The notes below the pieces were generated by a model that worked only from the letters and a program-made list of their open reading frames with translations, searched no databases and was not told the DNA's origin. From contig NZ_JAAVVC010000002.1 in assembly GCF_018449725.1 (NCBI RefSeq), positions 62,001 through 126,000 on the forward strand: a stretch of 64,000 bases of DNA. The letters run 5' to 3'. Source of the stretch: Pseudomonas sp. dw_612 (GTDB taxonomy: Bacteria; Pseudomonadota; Gammaproteobacteria; Pseudomonadales; Pseudomonadaceae). The position numbers and the translations under genes were made by a program. Below are positions 26,505 through 35,486 of the stretch, piece by piece; within the stretch, counting starts at the first letter, position 1, and every line of letters begins with the position of its first letter.

Positions 26505-27224
26505 ATGCTCAAACCCTCCTATCTATTGCTCGGCGCCCTCCTCGTGTGGTGCTCGAGTGCCAACGCGCAAATCTTCCAGCGTGAATTGGGCGACTTCGAT
26601 CTCAAGCTCGGCACCACCCCCAGCCGCAGCATGGCCCAAGGTTTGGTCAAGCCCGCCAGTACCGGCTCGTTCCACGGCGGCCTCGACCTGAGTCATGACA
26701 GCGGTTTCTACGTCGGCCAATGGTCGCCGAGCATGGGCTTGAGCCCGGGCAGCAACCTCGAAGTCGATTCCTACATGGGCTTTAAACAACCCTTCGATAA
26801 AACCCTCGGCTACGAAGTCGGCATGATCCATTACAGCTATCCGAAAGTGGACACCCTCGACAGCCAGGAGCTGTTCGGTGGTTTGACCTTCCTCGGCAGC
26901 CGTTTCGGCGCCGCCTTCAGCAACGACCCGGACAAACAGAACAGCACCGTGTTCGCCGACCTGGGGGGCAATCAGCCGTTCGGCATCGGCATCAGCATGA
27001 AATACACCACCCACCAGCTCAACACGCCCGTGTCCGTCGACGGTGGCGCGATAGGCAGTTTCACCGACTGGTCGCTGCAACTGTCCCGTGCGTTCATGGG
27101 CGTCGACCTGGACCTGATCTACAGCGACTCCAGCCTCAGTGGCAGTGATTGCTCCGCCTACTCCGGGCACAACAGCCAATGCGACGGGCTGGTCACCCTC
27201 AAAGCCGAACGCTCCTTCTATTGA
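26505..27224 (+). CDS. TorF-family putative porin
   Basis: 239 residues with a signal peptide ending about ...WCSSANA (residue 21). The mature part alternates beta strands with glycines in the manner of a small outer-membrane barrel (for example GGLDLSHDSGFYVGQWSPSM, VDSYMGFKQPF, VGMIHYSYPK) and ends in an aromatic residue (RSFY). These features match the TIGR02001 gcw_chp/TorF group. Physiological role unknown. The lipoprotein gene begins 79 bases downstream on the same strand. Confidence 0.85.
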   Translation: MLKPSYLLLGALLVWCSSANAQIFQRELGDFDLKLGTTPSRSMAQGLVKPASTGSFHGGLDLSHDSGFYVGQWSPSMGLSPGSNLEVDSYMGFKQPFDKTLGYEVGMIHYSYPKVDTLDSQELFGGLTFLGSRFGAAFSNDPDKQNSTVFADLGGNQPFGIGISMKYTTHQLNTPVSVDGGAIGSFTDWSLQLSRAFMGVDLDLIYSDSSLSGSDCSAYSGHNSQCDGLVTLKAERSFY

Positions 27225-27303
27225 TCGGCTTGAACTGCCGGGCTTATCTTGCGTTCACATAGAGACACCTTCAAAGAAGCCAGGCCTTCGCAAGGACTCG
27301 CCC

Positions 27304-28173
27304 ATGTCGCGCTGGTTTAAACGCGTTGCCCTCCTCATCACCATCACTCTGGCCCTCGGCGCTTGCAGCCGAATGGGTTTGGCCTACCGCAACCTCGACG
27401 TGATCATTCCATGGACGCTCAGCGATTACCTGGACATGAACGGCGAACAAAAAGGCTGGTTCAACGAACGCCTCAAGGAACACCTGAGCTGGCATTGCAC
27501 CACCCAACTGCCGGGTTACCTCGACTGGCTGGACCGGTTGCAAGCGATGGTCGAGACCAATCAGGTCACCGACGAAGCGCTCAAGGCCCGCACTCAGGAA
27601 GCCAAGCAAGCCATCGCCCAGACCGCCAGGGAAATCACCCCGTCGGCCATCGAGTTGTTGCAAGGGCTGGATGACCAGCAAGTGGCGGAGATGAACGATG
27701 CCTTCGCCAAGGACCAGCGCAAACGCCAGGAGGACTACCTCAAGCCGTCCCTCGACCAGCAAATCAAGGACCGTGGCGAGCGCATGACCAAGCGCCTGAA
27801 CGACTGGCTCGGGCCGCTCAGCCCCACCCAGCAGCAACGGGTGGTGACCTGGTCGAACGCCTTGGGTGACCAGAATCAGCAATGGATCGCCAACCGCGTG
27901 CATTGGCAGAAGCAGTTCAGCGCCGCAGTGGCGCAACGGCAGAGTCCAGAATTCCCACAACGAATCGAGATGCTTCTGATCAATCGCGAGAGTTTATGGA
28001 CCCCGGCTTACCGCCAGGCCTACGCCAACACCGAGGCACAGGCCCGGGGGTTGCTGGTGGACTTGATGGCCGAGAGCACGCCGGAACAGCGGCAGCGGCT
28101 GTTGAAGAAGATTGATGGGGTGAGGAGGGATTTCAATGATTTGAAATGCCTGAAAGCGGTTAAACAAGGCTAA
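27304..28173 (+). CDS. DUF6279-type lipoprotein
   Basis: 289 residues from the ATG at 27304, with AAGGA eight bases upstream; the frame extends further upstream but without a site or plausible signal. A lipobox is visible (ITLALGAC, Cys about 22), followed by SRMGLAYRNLDVIIPW and a helical body rich in Gln and Arg (KDQRKRQEDYLKPSLDQQIK). Predicted membrane-anchored periplasmic protein of unknown role. It may be cotranscribed with the TorF porin. Confidence 0.85.
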   Translation: MSRWFKRVALLITITLALGACSRMGLAYRNLDVIIPWTLSDYLDMNGEQKGWFNERLKEHLSWHCTTQLPGYLDWLDRLQAMVETNQVTDEALKARTQEAKQAIAQTAREITPSAIELLQGLDDQQVAEMNDAFAKDQRKRQEDYLKPSLDQQIKDRGERMTKRLNDWLGPLSPTQQQRVVTWSNALGDQNQQWIANRVHWQKQFSAAVAQRQSPEFPQRIEMLLINRESLWTPAYRQAYANTEAQARGLLVDLMAESTPEQRQRLLKKIDGVRRDFNDLKCLKAVKQG

Positions 28174-28191
28174 GCCCAACACAAAACCCAC

Positions 28192-28281
28192 TGTGGGAGC
28201 GGGCTTGTTCGCGAAGGCGCCGTATCAGTCGAAATCAATGTTGACTGATACGACGCCTTCGCGAGCAAGCCCGCTCCCACA
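28192..28281. repeat. REP-type palindrome, class B
   Basis: TGTGGGAGCGGGCTTGTTCG on the left, CGAGCAAGCCCGCTCCCAC on the right, between convergent genes. Confidence 0.9.
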
Positions 28282-28299
28282 TTCGTTTCGGGGTGTTCT

Positions 28300-28689
28300 T
28301 CAGGCAATCTGCGCTTTCGACGCCACCTCATCAAACGTCACTTCATCCAGCGCATCCTGCTGCTCATCCAACACCTGCCGAGGATGGTCATTACCCGGAA
28401 TGCTGCTGTCGATCAAGCTCAATAAACTCGAGCCCCGCGGCGTCAAAATGTAGTTCGAGCCCGTGCCGCCCTGCTCTTCGGGCCGAGGCTCGATATAACC
28501 GCGCTCCAGCAGTAACTTTTCGTACTCGCCGGCCACCGCTTTCAAGTGATCCAGGTTTTCAGTCTGCTCGCCTTCCGATGCTTTCTCCGCCGCGTACTGC
28601 TCGGCATAGGCCCGGGGCGTGTAGCTGCCTTCACCGTGCTGCACTTCGTGCAGCAAGCGCTCGATCAAATCCCAGTTATAAGTCGTCAT
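28300..28689 (-). CDS. DUF2513-like winged-helix protein
   Basis: 129 residues from the ATG at 28687-28689, with GGAGG eight bases upstream. The layout resembles DUF2513: WDLIERLLHEVQ at the start, a helix VAGEYEKLLLERGYIEPRP, then the wing-like YILTPRGSSLLSLID. The C-terminus is acidic. A DNA-binding or regulatory role is plausible from the fold only. Confidence 0.7.
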   Translation of the reverse strand: MTTYNWDLIERLLHEVQHGEGSYTPRAYAEQYAAEKASEGEQTENLDHLKAVAGEYEKLLLERGYIEPRPEEQGGTGSNYILTPRGSSLLSLIDSSIPGNDHPRQVLDEQQDALDEVTFDEVASKAQIA

Positions 28690-28863
28690 CCTTTCAACCT
28701 CCAAGCCAGAGTGTGTGATGGCCTTCATAGGTTGTGACCGACATGGCGGGTAGCCGTTCAGCCGAGGTTTTGAACGGCACCGACCGGTGGTATGTCGAAT
28801 TTTCCACAGGCCGAACGACTAGGCTGTGTAAGCCAACTCCCAGCATCCCGCAGGAGAAAACCC

Positions 28864-29679
28864 ATGAACATTCAGAACCATCCCGTCGTCTCGCGAGAAG
28901 AATGGCTCGCCGCCCGCAAGCAACACCTGGCCCACGAAAAAGCCTTCACCAAGGAACGCGACAGACTCAGCGCCGAACGCCGCGCCCTGCCTTGGGTGAA
29001 GATCGACAAGGACTACCGCTTCCAGGGCCCGAACGGCGAATTGAAACTGGCCGACCTGTTCGGCGACAACAGTCAACTGATCATCTATCACTTCATGTTC
29101 GCCAAAGGCTGGGACGCAGGCTGCACCGGCTGCTCGTTCCTCTCCGACCACATCGACGGTGCCAACCTGCACCTGGCCCACCATGACGTGGCGGTGGTGG
29201 CGGTTTCCCACGCACCGTTCGCCGAATTCCAGGCCTTCAAGCGGCGCATGGGCTGGAAATTCGACTGGGTATCGTCAGAAGGTTGCGATTTTAACTACGA
29301 CTTCGGCGTCTCGGCCCGAGCTGAAGACATCGCCGCTGGAACGGCGACCTACAACTACGAAAAATCCGACTGGCCCGAAGAAGAACTCCCCGGCCTGAGC
29401 GTGTTTTATCGCAACGAAGCGAGCGACATCTTCCACACCTATTCCAGCTATGAACGTGGCCTGGACCTGCTGGTCGGCGCCTACAACTACCTCGACCTGA
29501 CGCCCAAGGGGCGCAATGAAGAGGAAATCATGGAGTGGGTGAAGCACCACGACAAATACGACGGCAAGGCGTCGTCCAGTTGCTGTCATGGGGGGCTAGC
29601 ATCTGGAATGCGCTCCCCTTGTGGGAGCGGGCTTGCTCGCGAAAGCGGTACATCAGGCAATAGAGATGTCGACTGTTAA
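28864..29679 (+). CDS. DUF899 thioredoxin-fold protein with a repeat-encoded tail
   Basis: 271 residues from the ATG at 28864, with AGGAGA seven bases upstream. DUF899 features are present: VSREEWLAARKQHLAHEKAF at the N-terminus, FMFAKGWDAGCTGCSFLSDH with the CxxC-like pair, and SVFYRNEASDIFHTYSSY near the end. The natural family end appears to be KHHDKYDGKASSSCCH. The frame then continues 28 codons through a class B repeat (CGSGLARESG is repeat sequence) before a stop at 29677-29679. Substrate unknown; family members are called dithiol-disulfide or glutathione-linked proteins without firm data. Confidence 0.87.
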   Translation: MNIQNHPVVSREEWLAARKQHLAHEKAFTKERDRLSAERRALPWVKIDKDYRFQGPNGELKLADLFGDNSQLIIYHFMFAKGWDAGCTGCSFLSDHIDGANLHLAHHDVAVVAVSHAPFAEFQAFKRRMGWKFDWVSSEGCDFNYDFGVSARAEDIAAGTATYNYEKSDWPEEELPGLSVFYRNEASDIFHTYSSYERGLDLLVGAYNYLDLTPKGRNEEEIMEWVKHHDKYDGKASSSCCHGGLASGMRSPCGSGLARESGTSGNRDVDC

Positions 29680-29708
29680 TCGCCTTCGCGAGCAAGCCCG
29701 CTCCCACA
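29620..29708. repeat. REP-type palindrome, class B, partly inside the DUF899 gene
   Basis: TGTGGGAGCGGGCTTGCTCG on the left, CGAGCAAGCCCGCTCCCACA on the right. The left arm and centre are read as the last codons of the DUF899 gene; the right arm lies seven bases from the LysR stop on the other strand. Confidence 0.9.
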
Positions 29709-29714
29709 GTCAGA

Positions 29715-30623
29715 TCAGGAATCCGGTGGCAGCGGCTTCTTCACAAAATCCACAAACGCCTGCAACGCCGGTTCCATTTTCCGCTGCTTGGGGTAGTACA
29801 GGTAAAAACCGGGAAACGCCGGCGTCCACTCCGGCAACAGATGCACCAACCGCCCGGAAGTGATGTGCTCCCGCACCTGATGCTCAAACAGATACGCAAT
29901 CCCCGCCCCTTCAAGCGCCACGCGGGTAAGCAATTCCGGCTCGGTGACCACCAACGGACCATTGACCGAGATCGCCAGCCGTTCGCCTTCGCGCTCAAAC
30001 TCCCAGCGATACAGGCTACCGTCAGTGGGCCCACGATAGGACAGGCATTGATGCTCGCTCAAATCATGCGGCGTGTGCGGTGTGCCGAATTGCTCGGTGT
30101 ACGCGGGTGAAGCCACGACCATCATTTCCAGGTGCCCGCTCAGTTCCACGGCGATCATGTCCTGATCGAGGCTTTCACCAAGCCGGATTCCGACATCAAA
30201 CCCACCCGCGACCATATCCACCAAACGCTCATCGGTGACAATGTCGAGGCTCACGCCGGGATAGGTGTTCAGGAACGGCCCGATCAACGGCGCCAGGTAA
30301 TGAATCGCCGCAATCCGTGGCGCGTTGATGCGCAGTCGACCGCTGGGCGACGTGCCCGGCGTTTGCGTGACACCGGCCAGTGCTGCATCGACCTCGTTGA
30401 GCGCCGGTTGCAGGCGCAATAGCAGCCGCGCACCGGCGTCGCTGGGCGACACGCTGCGCGTGGTGCGGTTGAGCAGGCGTACGTCCAGCCGCTCTTCCAA
30501 CTGGCGGATGGTCTGGCTCAGCGCCGACGCCGACATCCCCAAATGAGCAGCCGCGCGCACGAAACTGCCATGCTCGACCACCGCGACAAAGGCCCGAAGC
30601 TGGGCGTATTCACTGCCTCGCAT
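29715..30623 (-). CDS. LysR-family transcriptional regulator (AaeR/CrgA-like group)
   Basis: 302 residues from the ATG at 30621-30623. The N-terminal domain reads YAQLRAFVAVVEHGSFVRAA and MSASALSQTIRQLEERLDVR, with LLNRTTRSVSPSDAGARLL typical of the large CrgA-like group. The effector domain follows. No target gene is adjacent in divergent orientation except the small secreted protein gene at 30803, 180 bases away. Confidence 0.88.
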   Translation of the reverse strand: MRGSEYAQLRAFVAVVEHGSFVRAAAHLGMSASALSQTIRQLEERLDVRLLNRTTRSVSPSDAGARLLLRLQPALNEVDAALAGVTQTPGTSPSGRLRINAPRIAAIHYLAPLIGPFLNTYPGVSLDIVTDERLVDMVAGGFDVGIRLGESLDQDMIAVELSGHLEMMVVASPAYTEQFGTPHTPHDLSEHQCLSYRGPTDGSLYRWEFEREGERLAISVNGPLVVTEPELLTRVALEGAGIAYLFEHQVREHITSGRLVHLLPEWTPAFPGFYLYYPKQRKMEPALQAFVDFVKKPLPPDS

Positions 30624-30802
30624 TATGTATGGGTTCCTTAATAAGTCGTCCCGATACTAACGTATTATTGAAACAATACCTCTTCACGATTTTCACCCGC
30701 CTCCAAAGAACTCACACCGCCAAGGACTCAAACGGCTGAACTTTTCACGCCAACAAACCCTCAACCGGATAACCCGCCTTAACCGGAACTGAGGCCCTGC
30801 CC

Positions 30803-31078
30803 ATGAAAACCCTGCTGAAACTCACCCTCGCCGCCACCCTCGCCTGCGCCCTCCCCGCCTGGGCCTGCACACCCGAAGAAGCCACCGCCAAGCGCGAACA
30901 ATTGGCCAAGGAAGTGACCCGGCTCACGCAACAGAATCCGCAGAAGGCCAAGGAGATTAACGATGAGTTGCAGAAGATGGACTTGGGAACGGCCAGTGCG
31001 GATTTGCCGGACAAGTGCCAGTTGATCGATCAGCGGTTGAAGGAGTTGGATGCGGCGGATAAAAAGGCGGAGGGTTAG
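30803..31078 (+). CDS. small secreted coiled-coil protein (DUF5339-like)
   Basis: 91 residues with a clear signal peptide (cleavage about residue 21, ALPAWA). The mature part is helical and charged (EEATAKREQLAKEVTRLTQQ, INDELQKMDLG) with two cysteines (22 and 72) that could form a disulfide. Probably periplasmic; function unknown. A class A repeat pair follows. Confidence 0.82.
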   Translation: MKTLLKLTLAATLACALPAWACTPEEATAKREQLAKEVTRLTQQNPQKAKEINDELQKMDLGTASADLPDKCQLIDQRLKELDAADKKAEG

Positions 31079-31086
31079 GAGCAAAG

Positions 31087-31196
31087 TCAAAAGATCGCAG
31101 CCTTCGGCAGCTCCTACACGAGATCCCGTCCGCTCAATACTTTATGGTCGGGCACCCATCTCGTAGGAGCTGCCGAAGGCTGCGATCTTTTGATCT
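31087..31196. repeat. REP-type palindrome, class A, inverted order
   Basis: Left arm AAAGATCGCAGCCTTCGGCA (to 31117), right arm TAGGAGCTGCCGAAGGCTGC (from 31162), separated by 45 bases. Confidence 0.9.
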
Positions 31197-31200
31197 GGAA

Positions 31201-31237
31201 TTTGCACTAGTGCATTTAATTATTTGCACAAACGCAT
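31201..31237. promoter_or_regulatory. two operator-like sites upstream of the protease operon
   Basis: TTTGCACTAGTGCAT (31201-31215) and TTTGCACAAACGCAT (31223-31237) agree at 12 of 15 positions and are 22 bp apart, two helical turns. The first contains the 12-bp perfect palindrome TGCACTAGTGCA. A shorter dyad, ACTAGC-tgga-(C)GCTAGT, lies at 31333-31348. The regulator is unknown. Confidence 0.5.
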
Positions 31238-31372
31238 ATCCACACCTAAGGTTACCTCGAGTCCGGATCGGAGCGGCCATCAAACATGGCAAACCGCACA
31301 CGCCGATCGCTCGGTCACACCGCTACACACCCACTAGCTGGACGCTAGTTTTCACTCATGGAGGATTGAAGA

Positions 31373-31957
31373 ATGTTAACCACTGAAGCAACGCAATTCA
31401 CCGGCGAGACACTGCCAAGGTGCCTGGTCAGTCATCTGCTCGACCCGCATCTGGTCGACGTCGAAGCGGTCGCACCGCTCAGCGCACTGGCCGCTGGCAG
31501 CCTCAACTTCACGATGCAAGCACAAACCCAGACCAACTGGTGCTGGGCGGCGGCTTCCGCCTCGGTCGGCAACTATTACGGCACCGGGTCCTGGACCCAA
31601 TGCGGTGTGGCCACTGCTGCGCTGGACCGTAACTGCTGCAATCAGCCGGGGCCGTGCAACGTGTACGGTTATCTGGATACCGCCCTGCGGATCACCCGCA
31701 GTTTCAACGGTATGAATCAGGGTTCGCTGCAGATGTCGGCGATCCAGAACCAGATCAACATGGGCCGGCCGGTCTGTCTGCGTTGCGCCTGGTACGGCGG
31801 CGGCGCGCACTTCCTGGCGATCTACGGCACCAACGGCAACTACGTGCTGGTCGCGGATTCGATCTACGGCTATTCGACCCGTGCGCTGAACTCGTTCCCC
31901 GGTTCGTACAACGGCGGCGGCAACTGGACCAACACTTATTTCACCGTGAAAAACTAG
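31373..31957 (+). CDS. papain-like cysteine protease (C70/C39-type fold)
   Basis: 194 residues from the ATG at 31373, with GGAGG at 31360-31364. The catalytic pattern of AvrRpt2-like papain-fold proteases is complete: Cys57 in QTQTNWCWAAASAS, His146 in GGGAHFLAIYG and Asp162 in YVLVADSIYG. Other cysteines (77, 88, 89, 95, 135, 138) are numerous. There is no signal peptide; residues 1-42 are a variable leader ending ALAAGS that could be a propeptide. It is cotranscribed with the gene at 31970 (12-base gap). Whether it acts on host, competitor or self proteins is unknown. Confidence 0.82.
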   Translation: MLTTEATQFTGETLPRCLVSHLLDPHLVDVEAVAPLSALAAGSLNFTMQAQTQTNWCWAAASASVGNYYGTGSWTQCGVATAALDRNCCNQPGPCNVYGYLDTALRITRSFNGMNQGSLQMSAIQNQINMGRPVCLRCAWYGGGAHFLAIYGTNGNYVLVADSIYGYSTRALNSFPGSYNGGGNWTNTYFTVKN

Positions 31958-31969
31958 GAGGGCGACATC

Positions 31970-32569
31970 ATGCAACTGACTTATCCAAAGGCGCCTTCCA
32001 ACGGCGTGCAAACCTTGCGTCCGGCGCTGCAAGCGGCGCTGCAAACCCAGGGCTTCGGCATCAATCGCCAGTTCGCCAATGCCACACCGAGCAAGATCAG
32101 CCTCAGTGAGGCCTATCGCGGTTACTCGCTCAGCCTGGAGGATTTGCATCAGGGCAAAGGCCTGAAAGACGCCAAAATCGGCGACTGGCATTACCTGGTG
32201 TTTTCCGATGGCGTGACGATTGCCGATGCGCAATTGGCTGATGTGCGCGGGCATGTCGAGTTCTCTTCGCTGAACCACGGGGCCATGGCGGCCGCCACGG
32301 TCGGTGCGTTGAAACTGGCGGAACAGTCGCCGCAACTGCAAGGCAAAACCGTTGAATTGCGGGTGCTGTTTGTCTCGGCCATTCACCTGGTCGCGATCTG
32401 GCTGCATGCCGACACCGAAGACGTGCTGATCCCGATTGAGCCGACGCCCAAGGAATTGGCGGTCACTCGGCTGTACAGCGAAGCCGCCCTGCTCGCTTTG
32501 CTGAAACCGGCGGCGAATCAGGCCAAGCAACGCTTTGATGCGGACACCAGTGGGCTGTTGGGGAGCTGA
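31970..32569 (+). CDS. unknown partner of the papain-like protease
   Basis: 199 residues from the ATG at 31970, with AGGAGGG at 31956-31962, overlapping the stop of the protease gene. No recognised domain: the N-terminal part (LTYPKAPSNGVQTLRPALQA) is polar, the centre has strands (WHYLVFSDGVTIADAQLADV, VELRVLFVSAIHLVAIWLH) and the end is helical. No signal peptide or membrane segment. Its place suggests an inhibitor, chaperone or co-effector of the protease; this is inference from the operon only. A terminator follows directly. Confidence 0.75.
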   Translation: MQLTYPKAPSNGVQTLRPALQAALQTQGFGINRQFANATPSKISLSEAYRGYSLSLEDLHQGKGLKDAKIGDWHYLVFSDGVTIADAQLADVRGHVEFSSLNHGAMAAATVGALKLAEQSPQLQGKTVELRVLFVSAIHLVAIWLHADTEDVLIPIEPTPKELAVTRLYSEAALLALLKPAANQAKQRFDADTSGLLGS

Positions 32570-32583
32570 CAAACGCTGGACAT

Positions 32584-32612
32584 AAAAAAACCCGGACAGT
32601 GTCCGGGTTTTT
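32584..32612. terminator. bidirectional rho-independent terminator
   Basis: AAAAAAA, CCCGGAC (32591-32597), short loop, GTCCGGG (32601-32607), TTTTTTT. It serves both the protease operon and the convergent helicase gene. Confidence 0.92.
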
Positions 32613-32632
32613 TATTGGAGCGCTACGCGGCG

Positions 32633-33979
32633 TTATTCAGCAGCCGGCGCTTCCGGCTTGCGACGCTTGAGCGGCGCCATGCCGTCCTTGCTGACCAGCG
32701 ACAGAGCGTCGGTCTTCGGACGGTTGGCGATTTTGCGCTTGGTCGGTGCCTTGGCCCCGGTTTTCTTCTTGTCGCCTTTAGCGTCGACTTTTTTCTTCTT
32801 CACACCAACGGCTTTGCCCGAAGCCTTGACCTTTTTCGGTCCGCCGTAGGTGCCTTTGACTTCCTTGATGGTGCGGCGCTCGAAGCTCTGCTTAAGGTAG
32901 CGCTCGACGCTCGACATCAGGTTCCAGTCGCCGTGGCAGATCAGCGAGATGGCCAGGCCATCGTTGCCCGCACGCCCGGTACGACCGATGCGGTGCACAT
33001 ATTCGTCGCCGCTGCGCGGCATGTCGAAGTTGATCACCAGGTCCAGGCCTTCCACGTCGAGGCCGCGCGCGGCAACGTCGGTGGCCACGAGGATTTTCAC
33101 GCCGCCCTGCTTCAGACGATCGATCGCCAGTTTGCGATCCTTCTGGTCCTTGTCGCCATGCAGCACGAACGCTTTGTATTCCTGCGCCACCAGACGGCCG
33201 TAAATGCGGTCGGCCATGGCCCGGGTGTTGGTGAACACGATGGCCTTCTGATAGGTCTCGTTGGCCAGCAGCCAGTTCACGATCTGTTCTTTGTGCTGGT
33301 TGTGGTCAGCGGTGATGATTTGCTGACGGGTGGTCGCGTTCAGGTCGCTGACGTTGTTGAGCTGCAAGTGCTCAGGGTTGTTCAGGACCTTGGCGACCAT
33401 GTCGCGCAGGCCCGAACCGCCGGTGGTGGCGGAGAACAGCATGGTCTGCTGGCGGTTGGTGCACTCTTGCACCAGACGCTGCACGTCTTCGGCAAACCCC
33501 ATGTCGAGCATGCGGTCGGCTTCGTCGAGCACCAGCACTTCGACTTCTTTCAAGTCGAGGTTGCCGGCGTTCAGTTGCTCGATCATCCGGCCCGGCGTAC
33601 CGATCAGGATGTCCGGCACCTTGCGCAGCATGGCGGCCTGGACCTTAAAGTCTTCACCGCCGGTGATCAGGCCGGACTTGATGAACGTGTACTGGGCGAA
33701 GCGCTCAACTTCCTTGATGGTCTGCTGGGCCAACTCGCGGGTTGGCAGCAGGATCAGGGTCTTGATGCTGACGCGGACTTTCGCCGGGCCGATCAAACGG
33801 TTGAGGATTGGCAAAACAAAAGCCGCGGTTTTGCCGCTGCCGGTTTGCGCTGTCACCCGCAGGTCACGCCCTTGGAGCGCCAGCGGAATAGCCGCTGCTT
33901 GCACTGGCGTTGGCTCGACAAATTTAAGCTCGGCCACGGCTTTGAGCAGGCGTTCGTGCAGGGCGAATTGGGAAAACAC
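32633..33979 (-). CDS. DEAD-box RNA helicase
   Basis: 448 residues from the GTG at 33977-33979, which has GAGG eight bases upstream; the open frame continues upstream but without protein character. All helicase motifs are in place: FVEPTPVQ (Q motif, about 20-27), AQTGSGKT (44-51), PTRELA, TPGR, LDEAD (151-155), SAT, then HRIGRTGRAG. The C-terminal 90 residues are a lysine-rich tail (KKKKVDAKGDKKKTGAK) that probably binds RNA. RhlE/SrmB-like; roles in ribosome assembly or cold adaptation are typical of the family but not shown here. Confidence 0.92.
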   Translation of the reverse strand: MFSQFALHERLLKAVAELKFVEPTPVQAAAIPLALQGRDLRVTAQTGSGKTAAFVLPILNRLIGPAKVRVSIKTLILLPTRELAQQTIKEVERFAQYTFIKSGLITGGEDFKVQAAMLRKVPDILIGTPGRMIEQLNAGNLDLKEVEVLVLDEADRMLDMGFAEDVQRLVQECTNRQQTMLFSATTGGSGLRDMVAKVLNNPEHLQLNNVSDLNATTRQQIITADHNQHKEQIVNWLLANETYQKAIVFTNTRAMADRIYGRLVAQEYKAFVLHGDKDQKDRKLAIDRLKQGGVKILVATDVAARGLDVEGLDLVINFDMPRSGDEYVHRIGRTGRAGNDGLAISLICHGDWNLMSSVERYLKQSFERRTIKEVKGTYGGPKKVKASGKAVGVKKKKVDAKGDKKKTGAKAPTKRKIANRPKTDALSLVSKDGMAPLKRRKPEAPAAE

Positions 33980-34172
33980 GGGTGCTACCTCGAAGAAATA
34001 CAAAAAAACAGCTGCATAGGGTAACGGTTTCGAGCGCCGAGGCCGAGTTTCTTTATGCAAACGACAGTAAACAGTGGCTTTTTTGTTGCCTGATTTGTCC
34101 CCAAACGTCATCCACAACGTCTTAAATGCTCTAATCGCCCCGACGCAACCTACAGAAGAATCGTTTTCGCCC

Positions 34173-35471
34173 ATGGATATCAAACAGCTCTGGATCAATG
34201 CCCAAGACCTTTGGGGCGCTCTCGACCAGCATCCGCTCCTGCATTCCAGCCTGGCGCTGGTCCTGCTGCTGGTGGTGGCGCTGGTCCTCGGACGAGTGGC
34301 GCGCTACCTCATTCTGCACGCCACCAAAATGCTCGGCCGCCAACCGGCGCTGCACTGGGTCAACGACCTGCGGCACAACAAGGTCTTCCATCGACTGGCG
34401 CAAATGACGCCGTCGCTGGTGATCCAGTTCGGCCTGTACCTGGTGCCGGAGCTGAGCAAGACCAGCTGGATTTTCCTCGGCAACGTGGCGCTGTCATTCA
34501 CCATTCTGTTCCTGCTGCTGGCGGCCAGCGCCTTGCTCAGTGCGCTGCTGGACATCTACGCCCGCACCGAACACGCCCGCACCCGCTCGATCAAAGGCTA
34601 CGTGCAGCTGACGAAAATGGTTTTGTACGTGCTCGGCGCGATCATCATCGTGGCGACGTTGATCGACCGTTCGCCGCTGTTGCTGCTCTCGGGCCTCGGC
34701 GCCATGTCGGCGGTGATTCTGTTGGTCTACAAGGACACCCTGCTGTCGTTCGTCGCCAGCGTGCAACTGACCAGCAACGACATGCTGCGGGTCGGCGACT
34801 GGATCGAGATGCCGCAAGTCGGCGCCGACGGTGACGTGGTGGACATCACGCTGCACACGGTCAAGGTGCAGAACTTCGATAAAACCATCGTATCGATCCC
34901 GACTTGGCGGCTGATGTCCGAGTCGTTCAAGAACTGGCGCGGCATGCAGCAATCCGGCGGACGACGAATCAAGCGCAGTCTGTTTATCGACGCCAGTGGC
35001 GTGCGGTTTGTGCGCGATGACGAAGAGTCAAAACTGGCCCAAGTGCACCTGCTGACCGACTACATCGGCCGCAAACAAGCGGAACTCAAGGCCTGGAACG
35101 AAGCCCAGGGCAATGTCGCGGCGATGTCCGCCAACCGCCGGCGCATGACCAACATCGGCATCTTCCGCGCCTATGCGTTGGCGTATCTGAAGAGCCACCC
35201 CGAGATCCAGCCGAACATGACCTGCATGGTCCGCCAGATGCAGACCACGGCGCAGGGCATCCCGCTGGAAATCTACTGCTTCACCCGCACCACCGCGTGG
35301 GCCGATTACGAGCGGATCCAGGGCGACATCTTCGATTACCTGCTGGCGGTACTGCCGGAGTTTGGCTTGAGCTTGTATCAGCAGCCGAGTGGCGGGGATC
35401 TACGGGCCGGGTTGTTGCCGGCAGTGTTGGGTGCGAGCCACATCCCCGAGCCAGAAAAACACGTCATGTAA
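34173..35471 (+). CDS. YbdG-type mechanosensitive channel (MscS family)
   Basis: 432 residues from the ATG at 34173. Five membrane helices lie in the first 200 residues (LALVLLLVVALVLGRVARYL is one); the last (LLLLSGLGAMSAVILLVYKD) leads into the pore-lining region and beta domain (LRVGDWIEMPQVGADGDVVD, TVKVQNFDKTIVSIPTW). The long C-terminal domain (KRSLFIDASGVRF to the end) is that of YbdG-like miniconductance channels. Opens under membrane tension to release solutes. Divergent from the helicase gene. Confidence 0.9.
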   Translation: MDIKQLWINAQDLWGALDQHPLLHSSLALVLLLVVALVLGRVARYLILHATKMLGRQPALHWVNDLRHNKVFHRLAQMTPSLVIQFGLYLVPELSKTSWIFLGNVALSFTILFLLLAASALLSALLDIYARTEHARTRSIKGYVQLTKMVLYVLGAIIIVATLIDRSPLLLLSGLGAMSAVILLVYKDTLLSFVASVQLTSNDMLRVGDWIEMPQVGADGDVVDITLHTVKVQNFDKTIVSIPTWRLMSESFKNWRGMQQSGGRRIKRSLFIDASGVRFVRDDEESKLAQVHLLTDYIGRKQAELKAWNEAQGNVAAMSANRRRMTNIGIFRAYALAYLKSHPEIQPNMTCMVRQMQTTAQGIPLEIYCFTRTTAWADYERIQGDIFDYLLAVLPEFGLSLYQQPSGGDLRAGLLPAVLGASHIPEPEKHVM

Positions 35472-35486
35472 CACCACAAATCCCCC

